Source of the DNA: an uncultured Piscirickettsiaceae bacterium
GTDB taxonomy: Bacteria > Pseudomonadota > Gammaproteobacteria > Methylococcales > Cycloclasticaceae
Direction: 5' to 3'
NCBI GenBank assembly: GCA_913061075.1
Contig: CAJXSK010000002.1
Coordinates: 62,001 to 126,000, forward strand
DNA length: 64,000 bases
Part shown: positions 16,064 through 24,770 of the stretch, in pieces
Layout of the letters: each line of letters opens with the position of its first letter
How positions within the stretch are numbered: position 1 is the first letter of the stretch
Notes under the pieces: generated by a model
Databases searched by the model: none
Told to the model about the DNA's origin: nothing
What the model saw: only the letters and a program-made list of their open reading frames with translations
Made by a program: the position numbers and the translations under genes

Positions 16064-18052
16064 ATGAAGAACTCTAGATGGCATCTTAAGCCATTAACGG
16101 TAGCTTTTGCACTCGTAGGATTAGTTGGCCTATCGTCGCAACAAGCTGTTGCGTCAATCGACACAGGCGATGATACAACTGAACTCAGTGGTTTTGTTGA
16201 AAATGCAACGTACTTTAGAGATAGCGTTGGTTTAACAAAATTCCGTAATACACTTCAATTAGAAGGTACAAAATTACTCGGTAATTTGGGTGCGTTTAGC
16301 GAAGTGAGCATCAATGGCACGTTCAGGGCCACTTATGATGGTGTGTATGACCTTAACTCAAATGAGTTCGGTGATGATGCGGGTGGTTCAGTGTTGTTAG
16401 AGAGTCTAGTTGATTTTGGCGCAGGGAACTTAGTACCTAATGGCGGCGGGATACCATTAGGTACTCTTACGCCGGCTGGCCTTGTAAATGATGGCTTGAT
16501 TGTTTTAGGCGAGCACCTGCATGATGCTGATGGTGGTGTTACATTCCCAGTCCCTGTTCGTCCATGTGATGAGGATTCACGTGGTTGCTTAGGTGGCTAT
16601 ATGGATGATGATTTGGATGATTTGCGTTATTCAGATTTTAATGACCGTTGGGACTTTATTCGTGAATTGTATATTAATGCAACTATTGATATGGATAGCG
16701 GTACAGCCTTCAACTTGCAAGTAGGTAAAAAACAAGAAGTTTGGGGTCGTACTGATTTGTTCCGTGTGTTGGATGTTCTAAATCCAGTTGATTTCTCAAG
16801 ACAAAACATCTATGACGAATTAGAAGACATTCGTATTCCACTTTGGATGGCCACTGCAGAATGGCAGTTCGGCGCAAATGATGTGCTTGATGACATGAAT
16901 GTTCAGTTTGTGTGGATATTCGATAAATTCCGTCCAAACAGGCTAGGACAGGCTGGTACGCCATACCAAATTTTAGATGCCGGTTCATTGTTTAGAGGGC
17001 TAAATAACTGTTGGGACAATGGTTGTACGGTATCAAACTTTGCTGGCGGAAATACAACAACTAACTTTGGCCCAGGCGTTCTCGGTATTCGTGATGTGCA
17101 TCTACCAGATTGGTCTCTTGAAAACTCTCAGTTAGGTGCGAAATTTGAGGGTGTATACAGAGATATTGGTTTCTCATTAAACGCATTTTATACTCGTTCG
17201 CAACTGCCTTCACTGCGTGGTGGTATACCATCAGACAACCCATTTACAGGTGGTGGATTACCTGGGTTACCACCTGAAGGTGCTTTTGGTCCAGAACCAC
17301 AAGTTTATCCATACTTAATTTCGTTTGATATTCACTTCCCACGTGTTGTACTTGTAGGTGGTTCGTTAGATTATTATGCTGATTCACTAAAAACAGCTTT
17401 CCGCGGTGAGTTGGCTTGGACGAAGGGTGAGGAATTTGCTAATACATTAAAACCACGTTTGTTCTCAGAGTCTGAAGTAGTTCGTTGGGTAATTGGTGCC
17501 GATCACAACTTCTTTATTCGTTCAATCAATAAGAACAAAGCGTTCTTAGCGTCGTTCCAAACATTTGGTCAACATATTTTAGATCATGATCGTGAAAATG
17601 GACCGTTAGGCGAAGTTGGAATTCCAGATAGAGAGAATAACTATATTTCTACTCTATTGCTAAAAGGTTGGTGGTTCCAAGATCGTGTTAGCCCACAAAT
17701 TATTCAAGCGTATGACTGGGGTGCTAATGCATATGTTGTCTCTCCTTCTGTGGATTGGTTGATTAATGATAGTTGGCGTCTACAGGTTGCGGCTAACTTG
17801 AAATTTGGTGATGGCGCACGTAAGTTCTCAGATTGTCGTACTTGTAACCCATTTTCGCCATTTACAGCAACACCATTGCATAACAATGCGGTTGCGCTTC
17901 CATCACCACCATTCCCTCCTGGAACGTTTGCTGCTGATGCAGGCGATATTGGTTTAGGTGGTTTTGAACCACTAGGTCGTTTCCAATCTGGCCCTATCGG
18001 TATGGCGCAAAAAGAAGACGAAATTCAAATTTCACTTCGTTACCGCTTCTAG
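16064..18052 (+). CDS. DUF1302-family outer-membrane beta-barrel protein
   Basis: 662 aa. The N-terminus MKNSRWHLKP plus a hydrophobic stretch ending QQAVA-S is a Sec signal peptide. The chain ends ISLRYRF, with the C-terminal Phe and alternating pattern expected of an outer-membrane barrel. The motif VGKKQEVWGRTDLFRVLDVLNP is characteristic of DUF1302 proteins. Paired cysteines occur in CDEDSRGC, CWDNGC and CRTC, probably forming disulfides in the periplasm or on loops. No biochemical function is established for the family. Its constant linkage with DUF1329, YCF48-like and MMPL genes, as here, suggests a channel for hydrophobic solutes. AAGGGG precedes the ATG. A terminator follows the gene. 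Confidence 0.88.
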   Translation: MKNSRWHLKPLTVAFALVGLVGLSSQQAVASIDTGDDTTELSGFVENATYFRDSVGLTKFRNTLQLEGTKLLGNLGAFSEVSINGTFRATYDGVYDLNSNEFGDDAGGSVLLESLVDFGAGNLVPNGGGIPLGTLTPAGLVNDGLIVLGEHLHDADGGVTFPVPVRPCDEDSRGCLGGYMDDDLDDLRYSDFNDRWDFIRELYINATIDMDSGTAFNLQVGKKQEVWGRTDLFRVLDVLNPVDFSRQNIYDELEDIRIPLWMATAEWQFGANDVLDDMNVQFVWIFDKFRPNRLGQAGTPYQILDAGSLFRGLNNCWDNGCTVSNFAGGNTTTNFGPGVLGIRDVHLPDWSLENSQLGAKFEGVYRDIGFSLNAFYTRSQLPSLRGGIPSDNPFTGGGLPGLPPEGAFGPEPQVYPYLISFDIHFPRVVLVGGSLDYYADSLKTAFRGELAWTKGEEFANTLKPRLFSESEVVRWVIGADHNFFIRSINKNKAFLASFQTFGQHILDHDRENGPLGEVGIPDRENNYISTLLLKGWWFQDRVSPQIIQAYDWGANAYVVSPSVDWLINDSWRLQVAANLKFGDGARKFSDCRTCNPFSPFTATPLHNNAVALPSPPFPPGTFAADAGDIGLGGFEPLGRFQSGPIGMAQKEDEIQISLRYRF

Positions 18053-18064
18053 GAATAACGACAG

Positions 18065-18095
18065 CGGCGCTCAGTTGAGCGCCGTTGTGTTTTCC
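18065..18095 (+). terminator. Hairpin/terminator after the DUF1302 gene
   Basis: CGGCGCTCA (18065-18073), GT and TGAGCGCCG (18076-18084) form a perfect 9-bp GC-rich stem, followed by TTGTGTTTT. It probably attenuates rather than fully isolates the DUF1329 gene 45 bp further on. It could set DUF1302 to DUF1329 stoichiometry. Confidence 0.75.
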
Positions 18096-18139
18096 AAATA
18101 TAATCAGAATATTAAAAAAGTTTTAAGGAGATTTACAAC

Positions 18140-19450
18140 ATGAAAAAATTAACAAAAGGTTTACTTGGAGCGGCTTTATTAAGCGTCGCTGCAAGCGCAT
18201 CAGCGGTAACCGATGCAGATATTGATAAGTCGTTTAAACCCTACACAAACGGCTTTCCAACAGTTGAAGGTGTTGTGCCAGGTTTAGTGATTAATAAAGA
18301 CAATGTGGATACATACGCCAGTGTTTTAGACGAAGGTATGATTAAACACATTAAAGACGGTTGGGTAGAAATTACTGTCGGTGAGCCAATGGATTTTGTG
18401 CTTAACCAAGGGTATATCGATGCGACTAAAGCGGGTGCAAAAAACCATAAATTAGGCGCTAAAGTAGGTGAGATTGAAGGTTATGTGGCCGGCCGTCCAT
18501 TTCCAATTGAGCCAAGTTTAGATGACCCACGTGCTGGTGAAAAAATGGCATGGAACTTCCAGTACGGTTATAACTGGGGCGATGGTGCTGCGATTTCACC
18601 TTTCTATTGGAAGTATCGTAATATGAATACGGGGCAAATCGAACGTACGATTAAGTTTAATTTTTACTTTTTAAATTTTGCTCACCGTGTAAACCATGAG
18701 CCAAAACCTGAGTTTCCAAAAAACCCAGGTGAATTGTTCCGTGGTATTTATTTGAATGTTGAAGAACCGTTTGATGTTAAAAACACGCAGCTTCTTATTC
18801 ACCGTTCACAAAATGATTTGAAACGTGATAACGCTTGGTTGTATCTTGGTTTTCAACGTCGCGTGCGTAGATTGGCAACAGGCCAAGTAACGGATTCATT
18901 CTTGGGTTCTGACCTTATGATTGAGGATTTCGAGGGCTACAACGGTCGTATATCTGATATGAATTGGACATTCAAAGGTACAAGGACGATGTTGTTACCT
19001 ATGTATGACTCTTCTAAGCAAAAACGTACAGCCGAGTTTAATGAGTCTGATGGCTACACATATTCTACGTATCACGGTAAAGGCGGCTGTTTCCCTAACG
19101 TAACGTATTCTTTAAGAAAGGTGTATGTTGTTGAATCTGACCCAGTTGATCCTAACCATCCTATTGGCAGACGTATGCATTATATGGATGCACAAACCTT
19201 TACATTACCTCGTACGGTTACTTACGATCGCCAAGGTAAATATTGGAAATCTTGGATGATTGGCCAAGCACACCCAGATTCACACCACCCCGTTAACAAA
19301 GGTACAGGTGTTTCTGTTGATGATTCGTTTGGTATGATGGACGTACAAAGCATGCATTGCACAACAGGTCAATTTAAAGGCCTTGTTGATCCAAGTTTAG
19401 TTAAGAAGAAACAATTCAGCGTCCAGTATATGCGCTCATTTGGTAAGTAA
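18140..19450 (+). CDS. DUF1329-family periplasmic protein
   Basis: 436 aa. The signal peptide is MKKLTKGLLG plus a hydrophobic core ending SASA-V. The mature protein matches the DUF1329 family, which has a LolA/LolB-like fold and is therefore expected to hold a hydrophobic ligand or lipid in a beta-sheet groove. Aromatic residues are frequent, for example NFQYGYNWGDG and FYFLNFAHR. It sits 88 bp after the DUF1302 gene and completes the envelope cluster; strong AAGGAG precedes the ATG. I infer that it shuttles a hydrophobic molecule between the MMPL transporter and the outer-membrane protein. A terminator closes the unit. Confidence 0.87.
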   Translation: MKKLTKGLLGAALLSVAASASAVTDADIDKSFKPYTNGFPTVEGVVPGLVINKDNVDTYASVLDEGMIKHIKDGWVEITVGEPMDFVLNQGYIDATKAGAKNHKLGAKVGEIEGYVAGRPFPIEPSLDDPRAGEKMAWNFQYGYNWGDGAAISPFYWKYRNMNTGQIERTIKFNFYFLNFAHRVNHEPKPEFPKNPGELFRGIYLNVEEPFDVKNTQLLIHRSQNDLKRDNAWLYLGFQRRVRRLATGQVTDSFLGSDLMIEDFEGYNGRISDMNWTFKGTRTMLLPMYDSSKQKRTAEFNESDGYTYSTYHGKGGCFPNVTYSLRKVYVVESDPVDPNHPIGRRMHYMDAQTFTLPRTVTYDRQGKYWKSWMIGQAHPDSHHPVNKGTGVSVDDSFGMMDVQSMHCTTGQFKGLVDPSLVKKKQFSVQYMRSFGK

Positions 19451-19471
19451 TTTTTTTAGCTAAAAAGAATG

Positions 19472-19502
19472 AAGAAAGCCGGCTTGTAGCCGGCTTTCTT
19501 TT
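19472..19502 (+). terminator. Rho-independent terminator after DUF1329 gene
   Basis: A 13-bp stem, AAGAAAGCCGGCT (19472-19484), loop TGT and AGCCGGCTTTCTT (19488-19500), runs into two further T residues. It ends the envelope cluster. Confidence 0.93.
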
Positions 19503-19508
19503 GCGATA

Positions 19509-19553
19509 TTGACAGTGAATATAATCATAATAAAATAACAAGATTCTTGTTAT
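19509..19553 (+). promoter_or_regulatory. Sigma70 promoter with palindromic operator before the XylM-like gene
   Basis: TTGACA (19509-19514) is a consensus -35 and TAAAAT (19531-19536) a near-consensus -10 at 16 nt. A perfect palindrome ATAACAAG-ATT-CTTGTTAT (19535-19553) begins within the -10 box and covers the start region, the usual place for a repressor operator. This unit therefore does not look sigma54-dependent. Confidence 0.65.
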
Positions 19554-19592
19554 AGTTGATTAGAGATAACAGGCAGTAAAAAAGGAGAACTA

Positions 19593-20660
19593 ATGGATTA
19601 TTTAAAATACTTATTACCCGCCAGTTTCTTGTTTATTACCGGTGTAGGGGTGTTAATTGGTGGTATTGCAACTTGGTTGGGGATGCTGTTATTCCCAATC
19701 GTTGCTTTTATAGAGTACTTTCTAAAAGATGATTTTAGCGTACGCAAAATGAGTAATGCGGGCGCTGTATTTATGTTGTATTTGCAACTGATTCCTTGGG
19801 TTTTTCTTTGGTACGCACTGTGGGTGTTTTTAGGTGCCGACTATTCGTGGTACGCTTGGCTGGGCGCTGTGTTATCAACGGCGTTGATAACAGCGGCTGT
19901 AGGCCTGCCAGTTTCGCATGAGTTATTTCATTCTATTGAAGGTGTTGCCCGATTCACCGGGAATTTATTTGCCGTGACGTTAATGGCAGGTGATGTGGAG
20001 TTAGAACATAGAATGGGGCATCATATTGAGACGTCTAGCATTTTAGATATTGATACACCGTTTAGAGGTGAATCGTGTTATGCATTTATTCCGCGCTTAT
20101 TGCCGTATTTTCATATAGCTTCATGGGAAATGGAGAAGAAACGGTTTGTGTCTAAAGGAAAAAGTCATTGGTCGTTAGGCAATAGAATATTATGGGCTTG
20201 GGTAGCTTATGTGATTTTACTGACATTTTTTGCATTAACCGTTAGCTTATCAGCAGCATTGACTGTATTGACTATTTCAATGGTTGGGCAGTGTATTGTT
20301 TGCCTGTTTAGCTATGTGCAGCATTACGGTTTAATACGCGTACCGGGCACCCCGATTGAGAAAAGACACGCACTTAACCATATTCGCCCGTTATCACGGG
20401 TATTAACGTTTGAGATTGTGACGCATTCACAGCACCACACCAACCCGACGGTTCCGTACTATGAACTAACCCCGTACAAAGATGTTATTCGCCCGGGCAG
20501 TGCTTATGGCTATTTCTTGATGACCTTAATGCCGCCGTTATGGCATAAAAAAATGCGCGTTCACCTTCAAGAATGGGATGAGAAATACGCCTCTGAAGAA
20601 GAGTTGGTGTTGGCAAAAGAGGCAAATGCTAAAGCAGGTTGGGTAGGGTTGCTTAATTGA
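19593..20660 (+). CDS. XylM/AlkB-type integral-membrane di-iron hydroxylase
   Basis: 355 aa, close to XylM and CymAa in length and pattern. Six or so hydrophobic segments surround the histidine boxes: HELFH (109-113), HRMGHH (139-144), VQHYG (His244) and HSQHH (278-282). XylM-type enzymes oxidise methyl groups of toluene, xylenes or p-cymene to benzyl alcohols; AlkB relatives take alkanes. The HELFH and QHYG context suits the aromatic branch, but I cannot prove the substrate. The usual partner, a XylA-type ferredoxin-FAD reductase, is not adjacent. Candidates in the window are the reductases at 26022 and 30531. It has a strong AAAGGAG site, and the ring-hydroxylating dioxygenase follows after about 100 bp. 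Confidence 0.87.
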   Translation: MDYLKYLLPASFLFITGVGVLIGGIATWLGMLLFPIVAFIEYFLKDDFSVRKMSNAGAVFMLYLQLIPWVFLWYALWVFLGADYSWYAWLGAVLSTALITAAVGLPVSHELFHSIEGVARFTGNLFAVTLMAGDVELEHRMGHHIETSSILDIDTPFRGESCYAFIPRLLPYFHIASWEMEKKRFVSKGKSHWSLGNRILWAWVAYVILLTFFALTVSLSAALTVLTISMVGQCIVCLFSYVQHYGLIRVPGTPIEKRHALNHIRPLSRVLTFEIVTHSQHHTNPTVPYYELTPYKDVIRPGSAYGYFLMTLMPPLWHKKMRVHLQEWDEKYASEEELVLAKEANAKAGWVGLLN

Positions 20661-20762
20661 AAAGTGAGTTAAGTCATCTATAAATATTAAAACTTGGCGA
20701 TGAACCAGAAAAAGCTGTTTAATAAGACATTCAATTTAGAAAAACTTAATGGGGCGTAAGTC

Positions 20763-22121
20763 ATGGGAAAGAAGCAAATCAATTTTGAAGGTTTTTTGAT
20801 AGAGGATAAAGAGAAAGGTATTTATCGCGCTGATCGAAAAGTGTTTACTGATGAAGATGTTTTTGACATGGAAATGAAAACCATTTTTGAAAAGAACTGG
20901 GTTTACCTTTGCCATGAAAGCCAGATTAAAAACCCTAATGATTTCTTCACAACGTACATGGGCCGTCAGCCAGTTATTATCACGCGTGATAAAGAGGGCG
21001 AAATACACGGCTTTATTAATGCCTGTTCACACCGTGGTGCACAGCTTGTAAATAGGGCGTGTGGCAACAAACGCAAAATGGTTTGTCCGTTCCACATGTG
21101 GACTTACGATATGAAAGGCAAACTGCTGGACTGCGGCGAGCATAAAAATAATGTTGGTTATAGCGAAAATTTCAATAAAGATGATTTGGGACTTCAGACA
21201 ATAGGCAATATTGAAAGCTATCGTGGCTTTGTGTTTGGTGTGTTGGATGACAATGCAAGTAGCTTAAAGGAATTTTTGGGTGAAACAACAGTAGCGATTG
21301 ACCTTATGGTTGATCAAGCGGATAAGGGCCTTGAAGTAATTCCCGGCATTACAACTTATACCTATAACGGTAATTGGAAGTTACAAGCCGAAAATGGTGT
21401 GGACGGTTACCACTTAGAAGCTATTCATGGTAATTATGTGATGACGTTAGCTAACCGCAAAAAAATTCAAGCGCAAAATGACCCTGTTAAAGCAGCAGAT
21501 GTTAGTGCGATGACGTCAGGCTCAACGGATGAGTTACCAGGTGGTTACTACCACTTAGGAAACGGTCACGTTATGTTATGGGCAAAATTCCCAAATGCTG
21601 AAGATCGTCCGCTTTATGTTGGCGGGAAAATGCCAGCGCTTAAAGAAGAGTTTGGAGAAGAAAGAGCAGAGTTTATGGCAGGCTTTTTACGGAACACCTG
21701 CATCTATCCAAACGTGTTCTTAATGGATCAAATGAGCACACAGATTCGTCATTTCCGCCCTATCGCTGTTAATAAAACAGAAGTGACAACGTATTGTATT
21801 GCGCCAGTAGGAGAATCTGATGACGCGCGTGAACGCCGGATTCGCCAGTATGAGGATTTCTTTAATGCAACAGGCATGGCAACACCGGATGATTTAACCG
21901 CATTCAATAATAGCCAGCTAGGTTTTATGGGTGCAAAACAACGTTGGAGTGATATGTGTCGCGGAGCAATGAATACGGTTGCAGGGCCTGAAAAGGTTGC
22001 TAAAAGCGTCGGCCTTAATCCGGTTGAGTCTGGCACTAACTTAGAAGATGAAGGAATTATGGTCGCGCAACATAAGCGGTGGGCTGAGATGATGATTAAA
22101 GGCCAAGCGGAGGAAAAATAG
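20763..22121 (+). CDS. Ring-hydroxylating dioxygenase alpha subunit, benzoate/toluate type
   Basis: 452 aa, the length of BenA/XylX. The Rieske centre is complete: Cys88-x-His90 in ACSHRGAQL and Cys108-x2-His111 in VCPFHMW; the usual Gly after the second His is Met. The mononuclear iron site follows as NGVDGYHLEAIHG, with Asp214, His217 and His222. N-terminal similarity to BenA (EMKxIFExNWVYL, HESQI, NDFFTTYxGRQP) is high. It adds both atoms of O2 to the carboxylated ring carbon pair of benzoate-like acids, giving a cis-diol acid. This would fit downstream of XylM-type methyl oxidation. Cumate, terephthalate or anthranilate-type substrates are not excluded. Confidence 0.88.
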   Translation: MGKKQINFEGFLIEDKEKGIYRADRKVFTDEDVFDMEMKTIFEKNWVYLCHESQIKNPNDFFTTYMGRQPVIITRDKEGEIHGFINACSHRGAQLVNRACGNKRKMVCPFHMWTYDMKGKLLDCGEHKNNVGYSENFNKDDLGLQTIGNIESYRGFVFGVLDDNASSLKEFLGETTVAIDLMVDQADKGLEVIPGITTYTYNGNWKLQAENGVDGYHLEAIHGNYVMTLANRKKIQAQNDPVKAADVSAMTSGSTDELPGGYYHLGNGHVMLWAKFPNAEDRPLYVGGKMPALKEEFGEERAEFMAGFLRNTCIYPNVFLMDQMSTQIRHFRPIAVNKTEVTTYCIAPVGESDDARERRIRQYEDFFNATGMATPDDLTAFNNSQLGFMGAKQRWSDMCRGAMNTVAGPEKVAKSVGLNPVESGTNLEDEGIMVAQHKRWAEMMIKGQAEEK

Positions 22122-22613
22122 ATGGACGCGTTATTAAAAGAACAAGCAGTAGACGTGATTATTAACGAGGCTGCAGCCCTTGATCATAAACGTTGGGAAG
22201 AGTGGATTAATTTATACACAGAAGATGCGACCTATTGGATGCCATCATGGGTTGATGAATATACTCAAACCAGTAATCCAAAACGTGAGATTTCATTAAT
22301 TTATTACAGTAATCGTTCAGGCCTTGAAGATAGGGTGTTTAGAATTAAAACAGACTTATCTTTTTCTTCGAGCCCGTTGCCTCGCACATGCCATGTTAAT
22401 ACTAATTTTAGAGTGTCTGAAAATGAAGCGGGTGACGTCGTTGTTCATTCTTCTTGGGTAACGCACAGTTATAACTTGAAAGTGGCTCGCAATGCTTTTG
22501 GTGTGCAAGAGCATCATTTGCGTAAAGTAGATGGTGAGTTAAAAATCTGTTATAGAAAAATCACGTTACATAATGATATTGTTGATACGGTACTAGATAT
22601 TTATAATATTTAA
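22122..22613 (+). CDS. Ring-hydroxylating dioxygenase beta subunit
   Basis: 163 aa small subunit (BenB/XylY type) with the SnoaL-like cone fold expected for Ring_hydroxyl_B. Features include EAAALDHKRWEEWINLYTEDATYWMP and a C-terminal YRKITLHND. It starts directly after the alpha-subunit stop, with AAGCGGAGG just upstream, so 1:1 expression is likely. It supports assembly of the alpha3beta3 oxygenase and has no redox centre. No reductase (BenC) or diol dehydrogenase (BenD) gene follows; instead there is a terminator. Confidence 0.9.
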   Translation: MDALLKEQAVDVIINEAAALDHKRWEEWINLYTEDATYWMPSWVDEYTQTSNPKREISLIYYSNRSGLEDRVFRIKTDLSFSSSPLPRTCHVNTNFRVSENEAGDVVVHSSWVTHSYNLKVARNAFGVQEHHLRKVDGELKICYRKITLHNDIVDTVLDIYNI

Positions 22614-22623
22614 TCTATAAAGT

Positions 22624-22660
22624 AAAAAAAGCCCTGGGGACTATGTTGCCGGGGCTTTTT
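22624..22660 (+). terminator. Terminator after dioxygenase genes
   Basis: A-run, GCCCTGG and CCGGGGC arms around a short loop, then TTTTT. It closes the XylM-like/dioxygenase unit. Confidence 0.85.
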
Positions 22661-22689
22661 ATTGCCTTAATTTGGTGAAATGTAGTGTT

Positions 22690-22905
22690 AACCCCCCCGT
22701 CCCAACCTTCCCCCTGTGAAGGGGAAGGGGTAAAAGCAACCCACATGCTGCTCTAAATTTCCCTCCCGCCTTTAAGGGGGGGGGAAGCAACTCAAATGTA
22801 ACTGTTCCTAAAGTTCCCCTCACCTTTAAGGGGAAGAGGAGAAATTAAGCCAAATCCCCAAATACCATCCCACCTTTAAGGGGGAGGGCTAGGGTGGGGA
22901 TAACA
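22690..22905. repeat. Array of four REP-like C/G-rich palindromes
   Basis: The 370 bp between the dioxygenase and HpaB-type genes hold no ORF. They hold four related C-rich/G-rich hairpins, at about 22706-22730, 22767-22795, 22813-22842 and 22867-22902. The last three share CCTTTAAGGGG cores, flanked by CCC and GGG runs. The composition is far from the AT-rich surroundings. This is the look of a dispersed intergenic palindromic element, arranged here as a cluster. Confidence 0.75.
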
Positions 22906-22983
22906 TATCAGACGTTAATGTAGCTGTAACAAAATTTACGGTCCCTCTGCTTTCCTCAACATTAACAGAAAGCAAGTTCATCT

Positions 22984-24540
22984 CTATAAATTGTGTTTGT
23001 TTTTCAAAATACTAATATCATCAGGGTTAATCAAATCTGGTGCCGTCCAGCCATTAAGGTCATACTCACCTAGGCATTTATCTGCAAACCCTGTTAATTC
23101 ACCGGCTAAGCCAGACATTTTTGCGCCACCTAGTAGTTGTAATCGGATATCTTCATGATTTCCCGCATAGTTGCGTTCGTATAATTCATGACGGCTGCCA
23201 AATTCGCTGCCAATTGAATCCCATAACAATTTCAAGACTTTTACACGTTGTTCAGCTGATATGCCATTTGAGCCACGTACAAAACGATCCAAGAAAGGCC
23301 TGATTTCAGGGTTTTTGAAATCGGCGGCATGAGAAGGTAAATATATAAGCGCAGCGCCTAAGTCTTTTTGAATCAAATCTTTAATCATGGGGTACGCCAT
23401 TGGTGCAAAAACGCGATAAGCGCTAGCCGCTTCTGCATTGACTTGTACTGCACCATTCTCACCCCAAGGTGATGGGTTGCGTGCCATCGCATCTGTTAGG
23501 CTCCAAAATAAGTTACGCCAAGCGAGCACTTCGCCAATTCTTCCTTGTACGCCACGAAATTGATCTGCGCCGGTTGTTTCAACAGCTTTCATTAACAGGC
23601 CGGTAATAAAGTCTAATTTAACCGCTAGGCGAGTACAGCCGTGGAACAATGCGCGCATCATAAAGCCTGAGCCAAATATAAAGCGGTTAACGACGTCAAT
23701 ATCGCGGTAGGCAAATACGTTTTCCCAAGGCACTAATACTTTATCTAAAACGAGAATAGAATCGTTTTCATCCATACGGCTTGATAGCGGGTAATCATAA
23801 GGTGAACCCATTGCGCCAGCTGCGTATTCATAGGATGTACGACAGATAATTTTCAAGCCAGGTGAGTTCATTGGCAGCGTGAAAATCACGGCATAATTAG
23901 GGTCTTTAACAGGGACGCCGTATAAACCAACAAAATTTTGATGGGTTAATGCGGAGTTTGTAGCGACCACTTTAGCGCCAGATACAATAATGCCAGCATC
24001 GGTTTCTTTTTCAACGTGAATGCAAATGTCCTCAATTTCCGCAGTGCCTTTGTCTCGATCAATTGGTGGGTTAACAATCGCGTGGTTCCAATACAATAAG
24101 TTTTCTTGTGTTTCTTTATACCAGCGGCGAGCATTGCCTTCATATTCACCAAAAAACTCGGGCATAGCACCCATTGATGCAATGAAGCTGGCTTTGTAAT
24201 CAGGTGCGCGCCCCATCCAGCCGTAGCCAATGCGTTGCCATTCGGCAATGGCGTCACGTGAAGCGACAAGGTCATCGACGGATTTTGGTGCTTTGAAAAA
24301 AGGTTGTGTATAGCCGCCGCTGTCGGTATCGGTGGGCGATCTTAATATGCTGGACTTGGATTCATCATGCATAGCATCGTACATGCGTGCTGTCATGCGA
24401 GCAGAATTTCTGAAGGCGGGGTGTGTAGTGACGTTTTTAACGCGCTCACCAAAAATATAAACTTCTCTACCATCATCTAAGCTTTCTAGGTATTCATCGC
24501 CCGTCATGGGTTTTTTTACAGTGTTTTTATCTTCGCTCAC
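22984..24540 (-). CDS. HpaB-family FADH2-dependent aromatic 3-monooxygenase
   Basis: 518 aa oxygenase component of the 4-hydroxyphenylacetate 3-monooxygenase (HpaB/PvcC/PheA) family, full length. The N-terminal signature [23 protein letters not shown] and [12 protein letters not shown] is typical. The acyl-CoA-dehydrogenase-like core carries the ICRTSYEY and [24 protein letters not shown] segments. It uses reduced FAD made by a separate reductase to put a hydroxyl ortho to a phenolic OH. A reductase candidate lies at 26022. The true substrate may be 4-hydroxyphenylacetate or another p-substituted phenol. It is transcribed away from the HsaA-like gene, sharing a 230-bp divergent promoter region. 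Confidence 0.87.
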   Translation of the reverse strand: MSEDKNTVKKPMTGDEYLESLDDGREVYIFGERVKNVTTHPAFRNSARMTARMYDAMHDESKSSILRSPTDTDSGGYTQPFFKAPKSVDDLVASRDAIAEWQRIGYGWMGRAPDYKASFIASMGAMPEFFGEYEGNARRWYKETQENLLYWNHAIVNPPIDRDKGTAEIEDICIHVEKETDAGIIVSGAKVVATNSALTHQNFVGLYGVPVKDPNYAVIFTLPMNSPGLKIICRTSYEYAAGAMGSPYDYPLSSRMDENDSILVLDKVLVPWENVFAYRDIDVVNRFIFGSGFMMRALFHGCTRLAVKLDFITGLLMKAVETTGADQFRGVQGRIGEVLAWRNLFWSLTDAMARNPSPWGENGAVQVNAEAASAYRVFAPMAYPMIKDLIQKDLGAALIYLPSHAADFKNPEIRPFLDRFVRGSNGISAEQRVKVLKLLWDSIGSEFGSRHELYERNYAGNHEDIRLQLLGGAKMSGLAGELTGFADKCLGEYDLNGWTAPDLINPDDISILKNKHNL

Positions 24541-24770
24541 GTTGTTCTCCGTAAAATTTGAAATATTAAAATTAAAGCAGTTTTGTTATTTTTTTAGCCT
24601 TGATAATAGCCGCGCTTTAATTGCTTTAATGTATAAGGTTTCATTGCTTAATAAAAGCACTTTGTGTGCAGGTAGTGATTGGCATCATTAATCTAATATA
24701 AAGTGCTGGCATATTGCGCATTGAACGCTTATTATTCAGTGAAAATTAAAAATTAAAGAGGGAGTGATAA
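24541..24770. promoter_or_regulatory. Divergent intergenic region with a split inverted repeat
   Basis: Between the two flavin monooxygenase genes lies an exact 8-bp inverted repeat, AGCACTTT (24656-24663) and AAAGTGCT (24700-24707), with 36 bp between the arms. It could be a looped operator for a regulator of both genes. I found no convincing -24/-12 pair (GG and GC never 10 nt apart) and only weak sigma70 boxes. Confidence 0.35.

Noticed and set aside
24707-24725. TGGCATATTGCGC as a sigma54 promoter before the HsaA-like gene
   Set aside because: The spacing between GG and GC is 8 nt, outside the tolerated range.
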